Assembly (NCBI GenBank): GCA_964637515.1
Contig: CAZWUI010000012.1
Span: 1-46,182, forward strand
From: RGIG4097 sp964637515
Lineage (GTDB): Bacteria; Bacillota; Clostridia; Christensenellales; CAG-917
Direction: 5' to 3'
Length of the DNA: 46,182 nucleotides
Positions 1-8,223 of the stretch are shown here, piece by piece. The translations under genes were made by a program, and so were the position numbers. The notes below the pieces were generated by a model, which did not search any database, had not been told where the DNA came from, and saw only the letters and a program-made list of their open reading frames with translations. Each line of letters starts with the position of its first letter. Position 1 is the first letter of the stretch.

Positions 1-61
1 AGTTTTTTTGTTTGGAAAATATCAAAATTCATTTAAGGTCACCACTTGCCCACCAAACAGG

Positions 62-106
62 AATAAAACGAACCAAACCGATAAGGTTTCGTTCGTTTTA
101 TTTTTT
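62..106 (+). terminator. Strong intrinsic terminator
   Basis: A 12-bp perfect stem (62-73 with 91-102) is extended by an inner 5-bp stem (75-79 with 85-89) and followed by a T-rich tail. It probably ends a + strand gene lying left of the window. Confidence 0.75.
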
Positions 107-121
107 ACAAGAGATTATTTC

Positions 122-196
122 GGATTGATTGTTAAACTGAAATAATATAGGTTGCCATATCATACGCTAATGTTTAGTTTTTTTGGATTGATTGTT
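122..196. repeat. Short direct repeat, period 63
   Basis: GGATTGATTGTT occurs at 122-133 and 185-196, each followed by a similar A/T-rich stretch. No gene is visible between the terminators at 62-106 and 221-255; the function of the repeat is unknown. Confidence 0.4.
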
Positions 197-220
197 TAGC
201 TAAAATAAAACATCACAAAT

Positions 221-255
221 AAAAAATAACACGGTGGTTGTCCGTGTTATTTTTT
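221..255 (-). terminator. Terminator of the minus-strand DUF2804 gene
   Basis: Perfect 14-bp stem (221-234 with 242-255) with a 7-nt loop and an A/T-rich outer stem giving U runs on both strands. It lies about 24 nt beyond the stop codon at 279. Confidence 0.75.
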
Positions 256-278
256 TGATTGAAATAAGTGCGAGCGGC

Positions 279-1421
279 TTAGAGAAGTAGGGTTTTGTCT
301 TCACCCATGCCCATCATGCCGTCAAGGACGTATTTGTTGCCGTCTTCGTCGCGCAGGTAGCCTTCGAGTTCGCCGAATGCGACGTAGTAATCAATATTGA
401 CGACGAGTGCGTGCATGATCATCGGATTCATATTGTAGACTTTGAATTTGAGATTGACCATATCGTGTTCGTCACGGACGATCCATTCGCTGTAATTCTC
501 AAAGTCGGCGCTTTCGGGGCTTCTCGTGAAGGTGATCGGGGGCAATATGCTCGTTTTCCCTTCAAACCAAAGGATATTTTCGTTGTATTTGTCCTGGTCT
601 ATGGACTGGTTTCTCGTGAGATTGAACGCGAGCCACTTCTCTTCTCCGTTGACGTTGCACTTGCCCATGGTGGTAACCCAGTCGTAGTGCGCTCTACGGG
701 GATAGTAACCTCTGTGGTCGTCGACGATTGCGGTGCTATCCTCATCGGTGAGCATTTCTTCGCCGTTGATGACAAGTCTGCCTTCCGCCTTGAAAAAGTC
801 CTTTTGACTATAGAGCGGGCGGTTTTTGCCGAAAGGTATGCTTGCAACACACGGCAAGGAAATTCTGCTCAACTTGAAATCGTATTCAATCGTTGCTTCG
901 CCGTAGTTTTCCTTGATTGATTCGACGATAGTTTTGCCTTTTTTCGGAACGGTGATAAGGCACTTGCCCGTATGCTTACCGCTCAAATCGCATCTGCCGT
1001 CTTGGAAATTGTTGACGTACTTGACGTGAGATACGGGAGTTTCTCCTTCCGCAACTGAGCCGTTGATGAGATTGGGCGCGATGACGGTGTCTTTCGACTT
1101 GAGATTGGTGTCCCAACAATACACCTTTTTGGTGCGCTTGTCATAGAAGATATTGAGCGTTTTGCCGAAAATGCCCATATCGCATACGACCGCAAGAAGT
1201 ACGCCGTTTTTGAGATGGACTTCGGTCGCTTCCCAAAGGGTGAGTTTGAGCCTATTCATAAACTGCGGTGCTTTCGTCGGCTTTTTGATTTTGAGAAGTT
1301 CCATTTTCTCGAATTCCTTGTCGAAAGTGCCGAAAATACACTTGCCGTTTTCGTCCACCATACTGGCAGGTGTAGGGACGGCACGACGAGTTTTGTCGAT
1401 AAACTTGCTATATTCTCCCAT
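279..1421 (-). CDS. DUF2804 family protein (copy 1)
   Basis: A 380-aa protein of the DUF2804 family, whose biochemical role is not established. Seen: an N-terminal FGTFDKEF segment, a central block containing DDHRGYYPRRAHYDW, and a C-terminal GYLRDEDGNKYVLDGMMGMGED region, all shared with its divergent neighbour at 1606-2703. No signal peptide or membrane segment is visible. An open frame extends upstream to 1490, but I place the start at 1421 because CCTCC at 1430-1434 (GGAGG on the coding strand) sits at the right distance from that ATG and the upstream codons have no such site. Transcribed alone, with a strong terminator. The two copies probably arose by duplication; a lipid- or fatty-acid-related role has been guessed for the family, but nothing here tests it. 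Confidence 0.85.
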   Translation of the reverse strand: MGEYSKFIDKTRRAVPTPASMVDENGKCIFGTFDKEFEKMELLKIKKPTKAPQFMNRLKLTLWEATEVHLKNGVLLAVVCDMGIFGKTLNIFYDKRTKKVYCWDTNLKSKDTVIAPNLINGSVAEGETPVSHVKYVNNFQDGRCDLSGKHTGKCLITVPKKGKTIVESIKENYGEATIEYDFKLSRISLPCVASIPFGKNRPLYSQKDFFKAEGRLVINGEEMLTDEDSTAIVDDHRGYYPRRAHYDWVTTMGKCNVNGEEKWLAFNLTRNQSIDQDKYNENILWFEGKTSILPPITFTRSPESADFENYSEWIVRDEHDMVNLKFKVYNMNPMIMHALVVNIDYYVAFGELEGYLRDEDGNKYVLDGMMGMGEDKTLLL

Positions 1422-1543
1422 ATGTTTTTCCTCCATATCGTTTTTTTTCATTATACAATACGTTTTTTTTGATTTCAATATCCAATCCAAAAAAGAAATC
1501 TATACTGAAGTAGACATTTTCAACATTTTGGAAAAATCGTCTA

Positions 1544-1573
1544 TTGCAATGGCTTATTCGCATATGATATAGT
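1544..1573 (+). promoter_or_regulatory. SigA-type promoter for the + strand DUF2804 gene
   Basis: TTGCAA (1544-1549), an 18-bp spacer and TATAGT (1568-1573). An inverted repeat TAGTTA-T-TAACTA (1575-1587) overlaps the expected transcription start and may be an operator. Confidence 0.5.
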
Positions 1574-1605
1574 TTAGTTATTAACTATAGAATAAGGGGC
1601 GTATT

Positions 1606-2703
1606 ATGGCAGAATATCCTTACAAAGTATCAGAAAAACGTTATCCGTCACCCACTCCTTCGGCGATTGTTGAGGACGGCAAAGTGCATTTCGGCACGTT
1701 CGACAAGCCTTTCCCGAAACTCAACCTTATGGACGCAGACAAGCCCTGCGGAAAGCTTGTGCCCGACTTTATGAAGCGCAGTCGTTTGACCGAATGGGAA
1801 GCGTTCGAAGTCAGTATGGACGAAGGCTCTCTCATCAGTGCGGTCTACATCATGGGACCTATCGGTTTTTCTATCTTCGTATGGTATGACAAAGCGACGC
1901 AAAAGGTTTCGTCTTGGCGCAACTTCGTCCCCGTGAAACGTTCGAAAGTAGCATCTCAACTCGTGGACGACTACTGCTATCTCAAGACGGGATGCAGTGA
2001 ATATCGCATCGACAACGACTTCATGAACGGCAAGGCAAGCGCTAAAGGCTATACCAAATTCGGCAAACGCACCTTTGAAATCGACATGAAGTTCGACAGA
2101 GTATCCCCCCTTGCAAACGGCGTTATGCCCCTTGCGAAGAATAAGGACGGCTCGTTCAGAAACCCGCTTTATAGCGAAAAGGACTTCTTCAAAGCGACCG
2201 GCACCATCACCGTCAACGGCAAAAAGTACGTCACCAACGAACGCTCGGTCGGCATCATCGACGACCACAAGGGATACTATCCTTACAGAATGCACTACGA
2301 CTGGCTCACCGCAATGGGCAAGACTCAAATCGACGGCGAAGAACAATACTTTGCGTTCAACCTCACGAGAAATCAATCCGTCGACCAAGACTCCTACAAC
2401 GAAAACGTCATCTGGTGCGAAGGCGAATCTCATCCTATGCCCCCTGTGATTTTCAAGCATAAGGGCAACAAGAGAAAAGCAAAAGAATGGCAAGTCGTGG
2501 ATGAAGCGACAGGCGGACAAATCGTCAATTTGACCTACACAATCGGCGATGCGTTCTATATGCCTATACACGTGCTTGTCGTGGACGTCTACTACGAACT
2601 GTCCTACGGCAAAGTGTCGGGATTCGTGACCGACCCGAACGGCAAGAAATACGTGCTCGACGGCATGGCAGGCATTGCGGAAGACCGTTCGACAAGAGTG
2701 TAA
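1606..2703 (+). CDS. DUF2804 family protein (copy 2)
   Basis: A 365-aa DUF2804 protein, clearly homologous along its whole length to the divergent gene at 279-1421: VHFGTFDKPFPKLNL near the N-terminus, IIDDHKGYYPYRMHYDW in the middle, and GKKYVLDGMAGIAEDR at the end. The start ATG is preceded by AAGGGGC, and a promoter is visible 30-60 bp upstream. No signal peptide or TM segment. The gene is monocistronic, followed by a hairpin terminator at 2712-2740. Keeping two diverged full-length copies back to back suggests non-identical roles, but the substrate is unknown. Family assignment is confident; function is not. Confidence 0.85.
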   Translation: MAEYPYKVSEKRYPSPTPSAIVEDGKVHFGTFDKPFPKLNLMDADKPCGKLVPDFMKRSRLTEWEAFEVSMDEGSLISAVYIMGPIGFSIFVWYDKATQKVSSWRNFVPVKRSKVASQLVDDYCYLKTGCSEYRIDNDFMNGKASAKGYTKFGKRTFEIDMKFDRVSPLANGVMPLAKNKDGSFRNPLYSEKDFFKATGTITVNGKKYVTNERSVGIIDDHKGYYPYRMHYDWLTAMGKTQIDGEEQYFAFNLTRNQSVDQDSYNENVIWCEGESHPMPPVIFKHKGNKRKAKEWQVVDEATGGQIVNLTYTIGDAFYMPIHVLVVDVYYELSYGKVSGFVTDPNGKKYVLDGMAGIAEDRSTRV

Positions 2704-2711
2704 AAACACTT

Positions 2712-2740
2712 GGCGCGACAAACCGTCGCGCCTTATTTTT
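2712..2740 (+). terminator. Intrinsic terminator
   Basis: GGCGCGAC/GTCGCGCC stem with a 5-nt loop followed by TTATTTTT, 8 nt after the stop codon of the DUF2804 gene. Confidence 0.8.
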
Positions 2741-2875
2741 ACCCTTTTTCACAAATCGCTATGCGGTTGCATTTTGTTTTCAAACCCCTTGACGACAAAC
2801 GATTTCACCGCCCGCAACGCAAACAATATCACCACCGTTTAGGCAATACAAGTCTTTGATAAGCAAAGAATATCA

Positions 2876-2923
2876 TCAAAAAGAGAGAGCAACTCGGAAT
2901 ATCCGAGTTGCTCTCTCGTTTTT
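2876..2923. terminator. Bidirectional terminator
   Basis: A perfect 15-bp stem (2883-2897 with 2903-2917) and 5-nt loop, with T runs on both sides. On the minus strand it closes the gene ending at 2975. The rest of 2741-2974 shows no gene. Confidence 0.75.
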
Positions 2924-2974
2924 CGTATTTCACACTTTATTCGTTCGTTTTGCGGTGATAAACTCCGCATTGTG

Positions 2975-3697
2975 TCATTTTTGAACGAGATACATAACCA
3001 TAACTTCGTTCATCCTTGCAACCTCTCGTTCGCAGATTTTGAGCGATGATAACGTGCGACGAAGTCCGAGCCATATGGACTTTATGATGAGAGAATCCCT
3101 GCTGTCAAGAGCGGCGGCAAGTCCTTCGAGAATGAGAAGCAATTCCGCGCGCATATCCGCGTCGAGTTGCGCTTCGTTGACACCATTCACGAGAGCGATG
3201 AGCAAAGACTGCGTTTGTGCGCTCATTCCGCTCGGCGCAAATTCCACCGTGCGCTCAACGAGCGGAGTTTCTTCTTCGATACCCCCGACGACAAGGCTGA
3301 CGAGTGCAAGCTTGAAAGGTTCGATGACTCCCGCAACAAAGTTTTCGTAACTCTCCTGATTTGTGGTCGCAGGGAAATAGACGCTCGCAAAAGCGATAAT
3401 ATCCATCTTGCCGTCGTCAAATTCGACGAGCATATTCGACACGAGCGCAACGAGAGTTTTTTCAACTTTCGGCAAACGCAAAACGTTGTATTCCCCCACC
3501 CTTTGCATCGCTTTACGTTTCTCCGCCTGATAGTCGAAACCGCGGTTTGCGTATTGCAAAACGGTGCGGAACTCATCGTAGTACGCAAGACACCTGAGCA
3601 GGTCTTTCACTTTTTTGTCAACCATGATAAGATTGGCTATTTGCATTTCGTCGGTGATGCTGACAAGTGCGGCAACACCCTCGCCTCTATATTCCAT
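2975..3697 (-). CDS. Uncharacterised helical protein
   Basis: A 240-aa soluble protein that I do not recognise. Seen: no signal peptide or TM segment, a largely alpha-helical composition, and a C-terminal third (about residues 155-240) rich in Leu/Ala heptads, for example LLIALVNGVNEAQLDADMR and LLLILEGLAAALDSRD, which look like packed helices of a bundle or repeat scaffold. Start chosen at 3697 because GGAG lies 7 nt upstream. A promoter (TTGCGC, 17 bp, TATAAT) and a terminator frame it as a single-gene unit. It has no informative neighbour: a DUF2804 gene lies on one side and a lipoprotein starts divergently on the other. Coding is well supported; function unknown. Confidence 0.75.
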   Translation of the reverse strand: MEYRGEGVAALVSITDEMQIANLIMVDKKVKDLLRCLAYYDEFRTVLQYANRGFDYQAEKRKAMQRVGEYNVLRLPKVEKTLVALVSNMLVEFDDGKMDIIAFASVYFPATTNQESYENFVAGVIEPFKLALVSLVVGGIEEETPLVERTVEFAPSGMSAQTQSLLIALVNGVNEAQLDADMRAELLLILEGLAAALDSRDSLIIKSIWLGLRRTLSSLKICEREVARMNEVMVMYLVQK

Positions 3698-3726
3698 ATG
3701 CTTACTCCAATGGATATTCTGATATG

Positions 3727-3755
3727 ATTATAACATAATGATTTCGCGCGCGCAA
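3727..3755 (-). promoter_or_regulatory. SigA-type promoter for the unknown 240-aa gene
   Basis: On the minus strand TTGCGC (3750-3755), 17-bp spacer, TATAAT (3727-3732), about 30 nt upstream of the start codon. Confidence 0.55.
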
Positions 3756-3775
3756 GAGCAAATACGCGCCCGCTC

Positions 3776-3804
3776 TTGTATTTTCTGCGATATTGTTGTA
3801 AAAT
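3776..3804 (+). promoter_or_regulatory. Promoter giving a probably leaderless mRNA
   Basis: TTGTAT (3776-3781), 17-bp spacer, TAAAAT (3799-3804). Only six bases separate the -10 box from the ATG at 3811, so transcription should start at or next to the start codon; no Shine-Dalgarno is present. Confidence 0.5.
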
Positions 3805-3810
3805 AATCGT

Positions 3811-5541
3811 ATGGAAAACAATAGACGTTTCAAATTAACGGCACTTGTCGTCTGCATTATAGTCTTAGCAGTCACCGTAGCAGCGACGTTTTCGGGTTGC
3901 TCGTTGTCCTACGGTCCCGAATACTTCAACTCTCTTCTCGACGACCTATTCACCTCTATGTTGTCGGGGGATGCGATTTCGGTCAACATACTCCTGTCAA
4001 ATCCCGACGCCCTCGGCATAGACGGCGGGACCGCATCCCTACCCCGTCCCCAATTTGACGAGAACGAATACAAGTCGAATATGGAGTCGATAAAGGAAAT
4101 CTGCACCGCGCTCACTTTGATAAACTACAAAAAACTGTCCGTCAAAGAAAAGTGTGCCTACGACACCGTGATGAACTATTTCTACAACTATTCTCGACGT
4201 GCGGACTACTACTATTTCAACGACAACTATCTCGGCTCGTCGAGCGGTTGGAACGTTTATCTTCCTCTATACCTTGACAAGTACGCATTCAAGAGCAAGC
4301 AGGACGTGCAGAATTGGTTGAACCTTGCCTCCGACTCCTACGACGCTTTCCCCGAATACGTCCGATTTGAAAACAAACGCATATCGGCGGGTTACGCAAG
4401 AGCGGATTTCATCTACGACGGGATAGCGGAACAATGCACCTCTATGGCAACCGTAGATGACGGCGAACAACATTTTCTCATCGGCGTGTTCAACGACAAA
4501 ATCAATGCTTGCAACTTCCTGACCGAAGAAGAAAAAACCACTTACAAAGTGCGCGCGGTAAGTGCGATAGAACAACGCCTAATCCCCGCCTACGAAATCC
4601 TTGCCGAAAGCGTGAAAACACTAAACGGCAAGACTGAAAATTTATCGCTGTCAAACTACGAAAACGGCAAAAACTACTATGCCCTTCTCTTTGAAGAAAC
4701 CGCATCCACAAGCGATAACGTGGAAGTCGCCTACCACAATTTGCAAACCGCCTACAACAACAAACTAGTCGAACTTCGCACCCTTGCGGCAAGTCTTGAC
4801 GAAGACGTCAAATTTGACGTCAACATGACCAAATCGGCACTTCAAGAGTACTATAACCTGCTCAAAACCTCTTATTCTGCCGACTTCCCCGAAATTCCTA
4901 GCAGTGTTCCGTCCGCCACTTTGAAGTCCGTTCCCGCATCTATGGCGGACTTCTACAACCCCGCAAGTTACTTCAAATCCGCCGTTGATGACTCGTCCGC
5001 CGAAGAAACGATTTACGTCAACGAATACAATGCCGGCGGTTATTACGGCTTCGACATTATCTCCCACGAAGGCATTCCCGGACACCAACTCCAACACTCC
5101 TATTTCAAGACTAGCGGAGCGCATCCCCTGCGTACGATTTTAGGCTACACAGGCTATGCGGAAGGTTGGGCGTCCTATGCGCAGTATTATAGCGCGAAGT
5201 ACCTCCCCGGCACCGAACAGGAGAAAATCGCCTATCAAATCGAGTGTTTGAACGACGAGTTAATAACCTACCTTTACACGATAATAGATATTGAAATCAA
5301 CTACTACGGAATGACTCTCGATCAGTTTTCCTCCCACTCTCTCTACTCCCAAATCTTCACCAAACCCGACTCCGCCTACGAGTATATGATCGAAAACCCC
5401 GCGGTCTACGCATCCTACGGCTACGGATGCTACAAAATGCGCGAACTCCGCTCGTCGTACAACGGCACGGACAAAGCGTTCCACACCGCAGTACTCGAAG
5501 TGGGTCCGACCACGTTTGAAATTCTTGCGAAGTTTATCTGA
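3811..5541 (+). CDS. DUF885 family peptidase-like lipoprotein
   Basis: A 576-aa secreted lipoprotein. Residues 1-31 form a lipoprotein signal with a lipobox ending at Cys in TFSGC. The C-terminal half carries the DUF885 hallmark HEGIPGHQLQH (around residue 418), a zinc-metallopeptidase-like HExxxGH arrangement, followed by YAEGWASYAQY (around 448-458), whose Glu is a likely further metal ligand. DUF885 proteins are presumed metal-dependent peptidases; substrates are largely unknown. It should be anchored on the outer face of the membrane. An M18 aminopeptidase follows 134 bp downstream with its own promoter, so peptide scavenging is a plausible shared theme (inference). No Shine-Dalgarno precedes the ATG. 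A weak terminator follows at 5567-5589. Confidence 0.88.
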   Translation: MENNRRFKLTALVVCIIVLAVTVAATFSGCSLSYGPEYFNSLLDDLFTSMLSGDAISVNILLSNPDALGIDGGTASLPRPQFDENEYKSNMESIKEICTALTLINYKKLSVKEKCAYDTVMNYFYNYSRRADYYYFNDNYLGSSSGWNVYLPLYLDKYAFKSKQDVQNWLNLASDSYDAFPEYVRFENKRISAGYARADFIYDGIAEQCTSMATVDDGEQHFLIGVFNDKINACNFLTEEEKTTYKVRAVSAIEQRLIPAYEILAESVKTLNGKTENLSLSNYENGKNYYALLFEETASTSDNVEVAYHNLQTAYNNKLVELRTLAASLDEDVKFDVNMTKSALQEYYNLLKTSYSADFPEIPSSVPSATLKSVPASMADFYNPASYFKSAVDDSSAEETIYVNEYNAGGYYGFDIISHEGIPGHQLQHSYFKTSGAHPLRTILGYTGYAEGWASYAQYYSAKYLPGTEQEKIAYQIECLNDELITYLYTIIDIEINYYGMTLDQFSSHSLYSQIFTKPDSAYEYMIENPAVYASYGYGCYKMRELRSSYNGTDKAFHTAVLEVGPTTFEILAKFI

Positions 5542-5566
5542 CTATTGCAAATTCACTATCCCGACT

Positions 5567-5590
5567 GAACGCCGTCTGCGGCGTTCTTTC
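5567..5590 (+). terminator. Probable terminator
   Basis: GAACGCCG/CGGCGTTC stem with a 4-nt loop and a short pyrimidine tail, just after the DUF885 gene. Confidence 0.55.
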
Positions 5591-5619
5591 TCTATTTCCG
5601 CATTTTTAGCATTATCTTA

Positions 5620-5667
5620 TTGATTTTGTCCGCATTTGTGGTATAATTTTCACAAATAATATTTGTG
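5620..5667 (+). promoter_or_regulatory. M18 aminopeptidase promoter with three half-sites
   Basis: TTGATT (5620-5625), 16 bp, TATAAT (5642-5647). Three alternating copies of one 7-mer flank it: ATTTGTG (5634-5640), CACAAAT (5651-5657) and ATTTGTG (5661-5667). The last two form a perfect 7-3-7 palindrome just upstream of the ribosome binding site and could act as a repressor site or as an mRNA hairpin. Confidence 0.6.
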
Positions 5668-5675
5668 AGGTTTTT

Positions 5676-7055
5676 ATGGAACTGACCTATAAAAGACAAA
5701 ACGTCTACGCTTTGGCGGACGAAAACGAATTGAATGCCATCAACGCCTACGCAGAAGGCTACAAGTCCTTCCTTGACAACGGCAAGACCGAACGCGAAGT
5801 CGTCGCAGAGTCTATCGAAATGGCAAAAGCAAACGGCTACGTCGAATACAAACTCGGCGACAAAGTGAACCCCGGCGACAAACTCTACTACGACAACCGC
5901 GGAAAGAGCCTTTTCCTTATCAAAGCAGGTTCTGCGGACTTGGCAAAAAACGGTATCAGAATTATGGTCGCACACGTGGATAGTCCCCGTCTTGACCTGA
6001 AACAAGTACCGCTCTTTGAAAAGAAAAATATTGCTTACGTCAAAACGCACTACTACGGCGGCATCAAAAAATATCAATGGTTCACCATTCCTCTTGCACT
6101 TCACGGCGTAATCATCCTGAAAGACGGCAGCAAAGTCATCGTGAACGTCGGTGAGAGCGAAAGCGATCCCGTCTTCTACATTTCCGACCTTCTCCCCCAC
6201 CTTGCGCAAGAACAAGTCAAGAAAGAACTCGGCTCCGCATTCCCCGCAGAGAATCTCAATCTCATCGTAGGCGGAATCCCCGCGGCGGGCGAAGAAAAGA
6301 ACGCAGTCAAACTCGGCGTACTCCGCATTCTCAACGAACGCTACGGCATCACCGAAGAAGACTTCTTGAGTGCAGAAATCGAAGCAGTCCCCGCATATAA
6401 GGCGAAAGACGTCGGATTCGACCGCTCCTTCATCGCGAGCTACGGCCACGACGACAGAGTTTGCTCCTATCCCGAAATCACCGCAACCTTCGAAACCGAA
6501 ACCGACCAAACCGTCCTTACCGTCCTTGCGGACAAGGAAGAAATCGGCAGTGAAGGCAACACCGGTATGCAATGCATTCTCATCAAAGACATCATCGACA
6601 AAATCGCAGAAAGTTACGGCGTTGACAGTGCAGTAGTTCGTGCAAATTCCAAGTGCTTGTCCGCAGACGTAACCGCCGCATTCGACCCCCACTACGCAGA
6701 CGCATTCGAGCCGGAAAACGGCTCCTACGACGGCAATATGTCCTTTGCAAGCTACGGCGTCGCAATGAACAAATTCACCGGATCTCGCGGCAAGTCTGGC
6801 TCAAACGACGCAAGCGCGGAATTTATCGGTTACTTGAGAGCAATCTTCGCACGCGACAACGTCATTTGGCAAACCGGTGAACTCGGCAAAGTCGATCTCG
6901 GCGGTGGCGGTACCGTTGCAAAATTCCTTGCAAACTACAACATTGACACCGTAGACCTCGGAGTCCCCGTGCTCTCAATGCACGCCCCCTACGAACTCAT
7001 CTCGAAAGCCGACGTCTACTCCGCCCACAAAGCATTCTCCGCTTTCGTGAAGTAA
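5676..7055 (+). CDS. M18 family aminopeptidase
   Basis: A 459-aa cytoplasmic zinc aminopeptidase of family M18 (the putative aminopeptidase 1 / aspartyl-aminopeptidase-like group), which releases N-terminal residues during peptide turnover. Seen: metal-ligand motif VAHVDSPRLD with His100 and Asp102, the ADKEEIGSEGNTG block with its adjacent Glu pair, a HDDRVCS block, and C-terminal SMHAPYEL supplying the last ligand His. Length matches the usual 430-470 aa. No signal peptide. The start has TGAGG upstream and follows a good promoter with three alternating half-sites, so regulation by a dimeric repressor is likely. Family assignment is firm; substrate preference is not visible. Confidence 0.93.
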   Translation: MELTYKRQNVYALADENELNAINAYAEGYKSFLDNGKTEREVVAESIEMAKANGYVEYKLGDKVNPGDKLYYDNRGKSLFLIKAGSADLAKNGIRIMVAHVDSPRLDLKQVPLFEKKNIAYVKTHYYGGIKKYQWFTIPLALHGVIILKDGSKVIVNVGESESDPVFYISDLLPHLAQEQVKKELGSAFPAENLNLIVGGIPAAGEEKNAVKLGVLRILNERYGITEEDFLSAEIEAVPAYKAKDVGFDRSFIASYGHDDRVCSYPEITATFETETDQTVLTVLADKEEIGSEGNTGMQCILIKDIIDKIAESYGVDSAVVRANSKCLSADVTAAFDPHYADAFEPENGSYDGNMSFASYGVAMNKFTGSRGKSGSNDASAEFIGYLRAIFARDNVIWQTGELGKVDLGGGGTVAKFLANYNIDTVDLGVPVLSMHAPYELISKADVYSAHKAFSAFVK

Positions 7056-7116
7056 TAACCTCGCCACTCACCCCGCGAATAGCGCAAACAAAACCAAAAT
7101 CACGCAATCAAAAACC

Positions 7117-7147
7117 AAAAGCACTCCGCAAAATGCAGAGTGCTTTT
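7117..7147. terminator. Bidirectional terminator
   Basis: AAAAGCACTC / GAGTGCTTTT, 10-bp stem between convergent genes (M18 aminopeptidase on + and HTH regulator on -). Confidence 0.7.
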
Positions 7148-7192
7148 ATCTTGCCATTCCATGCATAGCACAGACATCGACGCATAAGCAAC

Positions 7193-7618
7193 TCACTCTC
7201 TCCCGACAAGCCCGTCTATCGTGCAATCAAAATAGTCGGCAAGTTGCACAAGTGAAGACAATCTCGGTTGTTTTCCATTGAACCAGTCGGAAAAGCATTG
7301 CCATTTGAACGTTGTATGTTTGCAAATATCGTAAACGGATTTCTCGCTTTCATCAATAACTTTCCGCAGTTGCATGCCGAACGCAGGCGCAGTTTTGAAA
7401 CCGCACTTACCGTCGTCGTCGCTCCGCCCCGCAATATAATCAAGCGAACAGTCAAACAAATCGGCAATTTTCAATATGTTTGCCAAAACCAAATCCGCAT
7501 CTGCATTCAACCACTTGCGAATTGCAGACGGAGACACCCCTATCCTAATCGACAACGAATTTGGATTGTATCCGTTTTCTTTCAAAAGTGCGTTCAATCT
7601 TTCTGCGGTAATAGACAT
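7193..7618 (-). CDS. Double-HTH (XRE-like) transcriptional regulator
   Basis: A 141-aa protein made of two successive XRE-type helix-turn-helix units. Unit 1 (about 1-65) has the classical core LSIRIGVSPSAIRKWLNADA and ends DLFDCSLDYIAGRSD; unit 2 (about 78-141) is more diverged (VYDICKHTTFKWQCFSDWFNG) but ends in the parallel ADYFDCTIDGLVGRE. The matching endings indicate internal duplication. There is no sensory domain, so it should act by DNA binding alone, possibly as a single chain covering two half-sites. It is divergent from a 52-aa gene at 7723, and the shared intergenic region holds a perfect 14-bp palindrome, the obvious candidate operator. GGAG lies 11 nt upstream of the start. Confidence 0.85.
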   Translation of the reverse strand: MSITAERLNALLKENGYNPNSLSIRIGVSPSAIRKWLNADADLVLANILKIADLFDCSLDYIAGRSDDDGKCGFKTAPAFGMQLRKVIDESEKSVYDICKHTTFKWQCFSDWFNGKQPRLSSLVQLADYFDCTIDGLVGRE

Positions 7619-7671
7619 AATCGAATTTTCTCCTTATAGCAAAACAATTATGTCAGTTAAAGTTTTCATTT

Positions 7672-7685
7672 TGTCGATATCGACA
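7672..7685. promoter_or_regulatory. Palindromic operator candidate
   Basis: TGTCGATATCGACA is a perfect 14-bp palindrome between the divergent HTH regulator and the 52-aa gene, just upstream of a TATAAT (7698-7703) reading toward the small gene. Its placement suits autoregulation. Confidence 0.55.
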
Positions 7686-7722
7686 CTCTGACTGATATAT
7701 AATTTGTGAAAAGGAGTAACGT

Positions 7723-7881
7723 ATGGAAGAATTATTGACGGCAGTCGGTGAATTGTGCGCCACAGAGCTTGAACAAACCGATACTATCACCTATCTCAAC
7801 AAAGAATTAGGCTACTCGTTTATAATCACAACAAAAGACGGAAATCGAATTTTATTATCTCTCATCAACCTTGACAAATAA
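7723..7881 (+). CDS. Small 52-aa protein of unknown function
   Basis: An ORF of 52 codons starting at ATG 7723 with AAGGAG 7 nt upstream and TATAAT at 7698-7703. It begins MEELLTAVGELCATELEQTD and ends in a short hydrophobic strand (NRILLSLINL). No homology is recognised. A good ribosome binding site, promoter and divergent position opposite the HTH regulator support a real gene. Possible roles are partner or antagonist of the regulator, or a small accessory protein; the sequence alone does not decide. Confidence 0.6.
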   Translation: MEELLTAVGELCATELEQTDTITYLNKELGYSFIITTKDGNRILLSLINLDK

Positions 7882-8223
7882 ACGACTGATATAGCGTGTT
7901 GATTTTATAGTTGAACCGCCGTGTATAAGTACAACCGTTCGCAGTGTAGTGCTTATATGTTTTTTGTCATTCCGTCACTTACTCGGAATGGCAAAACAGT
8001 ATAACGCTAAGTAGTTTGCGGCAAGCCAATCGTATAATCTCACTTAAACTTTCACGCACGGTTTCATTGGTTAGCAAATTTCAGCAATTTTCGCATAAAA
8101 ATTCATTTTCAATAAAATTCCGCATAAAATTTAATATTTCACGACAAAAATTGCATAAAAACAACTTTTGTTAATTTTTTCAAAACCTTATTTTTTTAAT
8201 GTTATTTTAATAATTGCAAAAAA

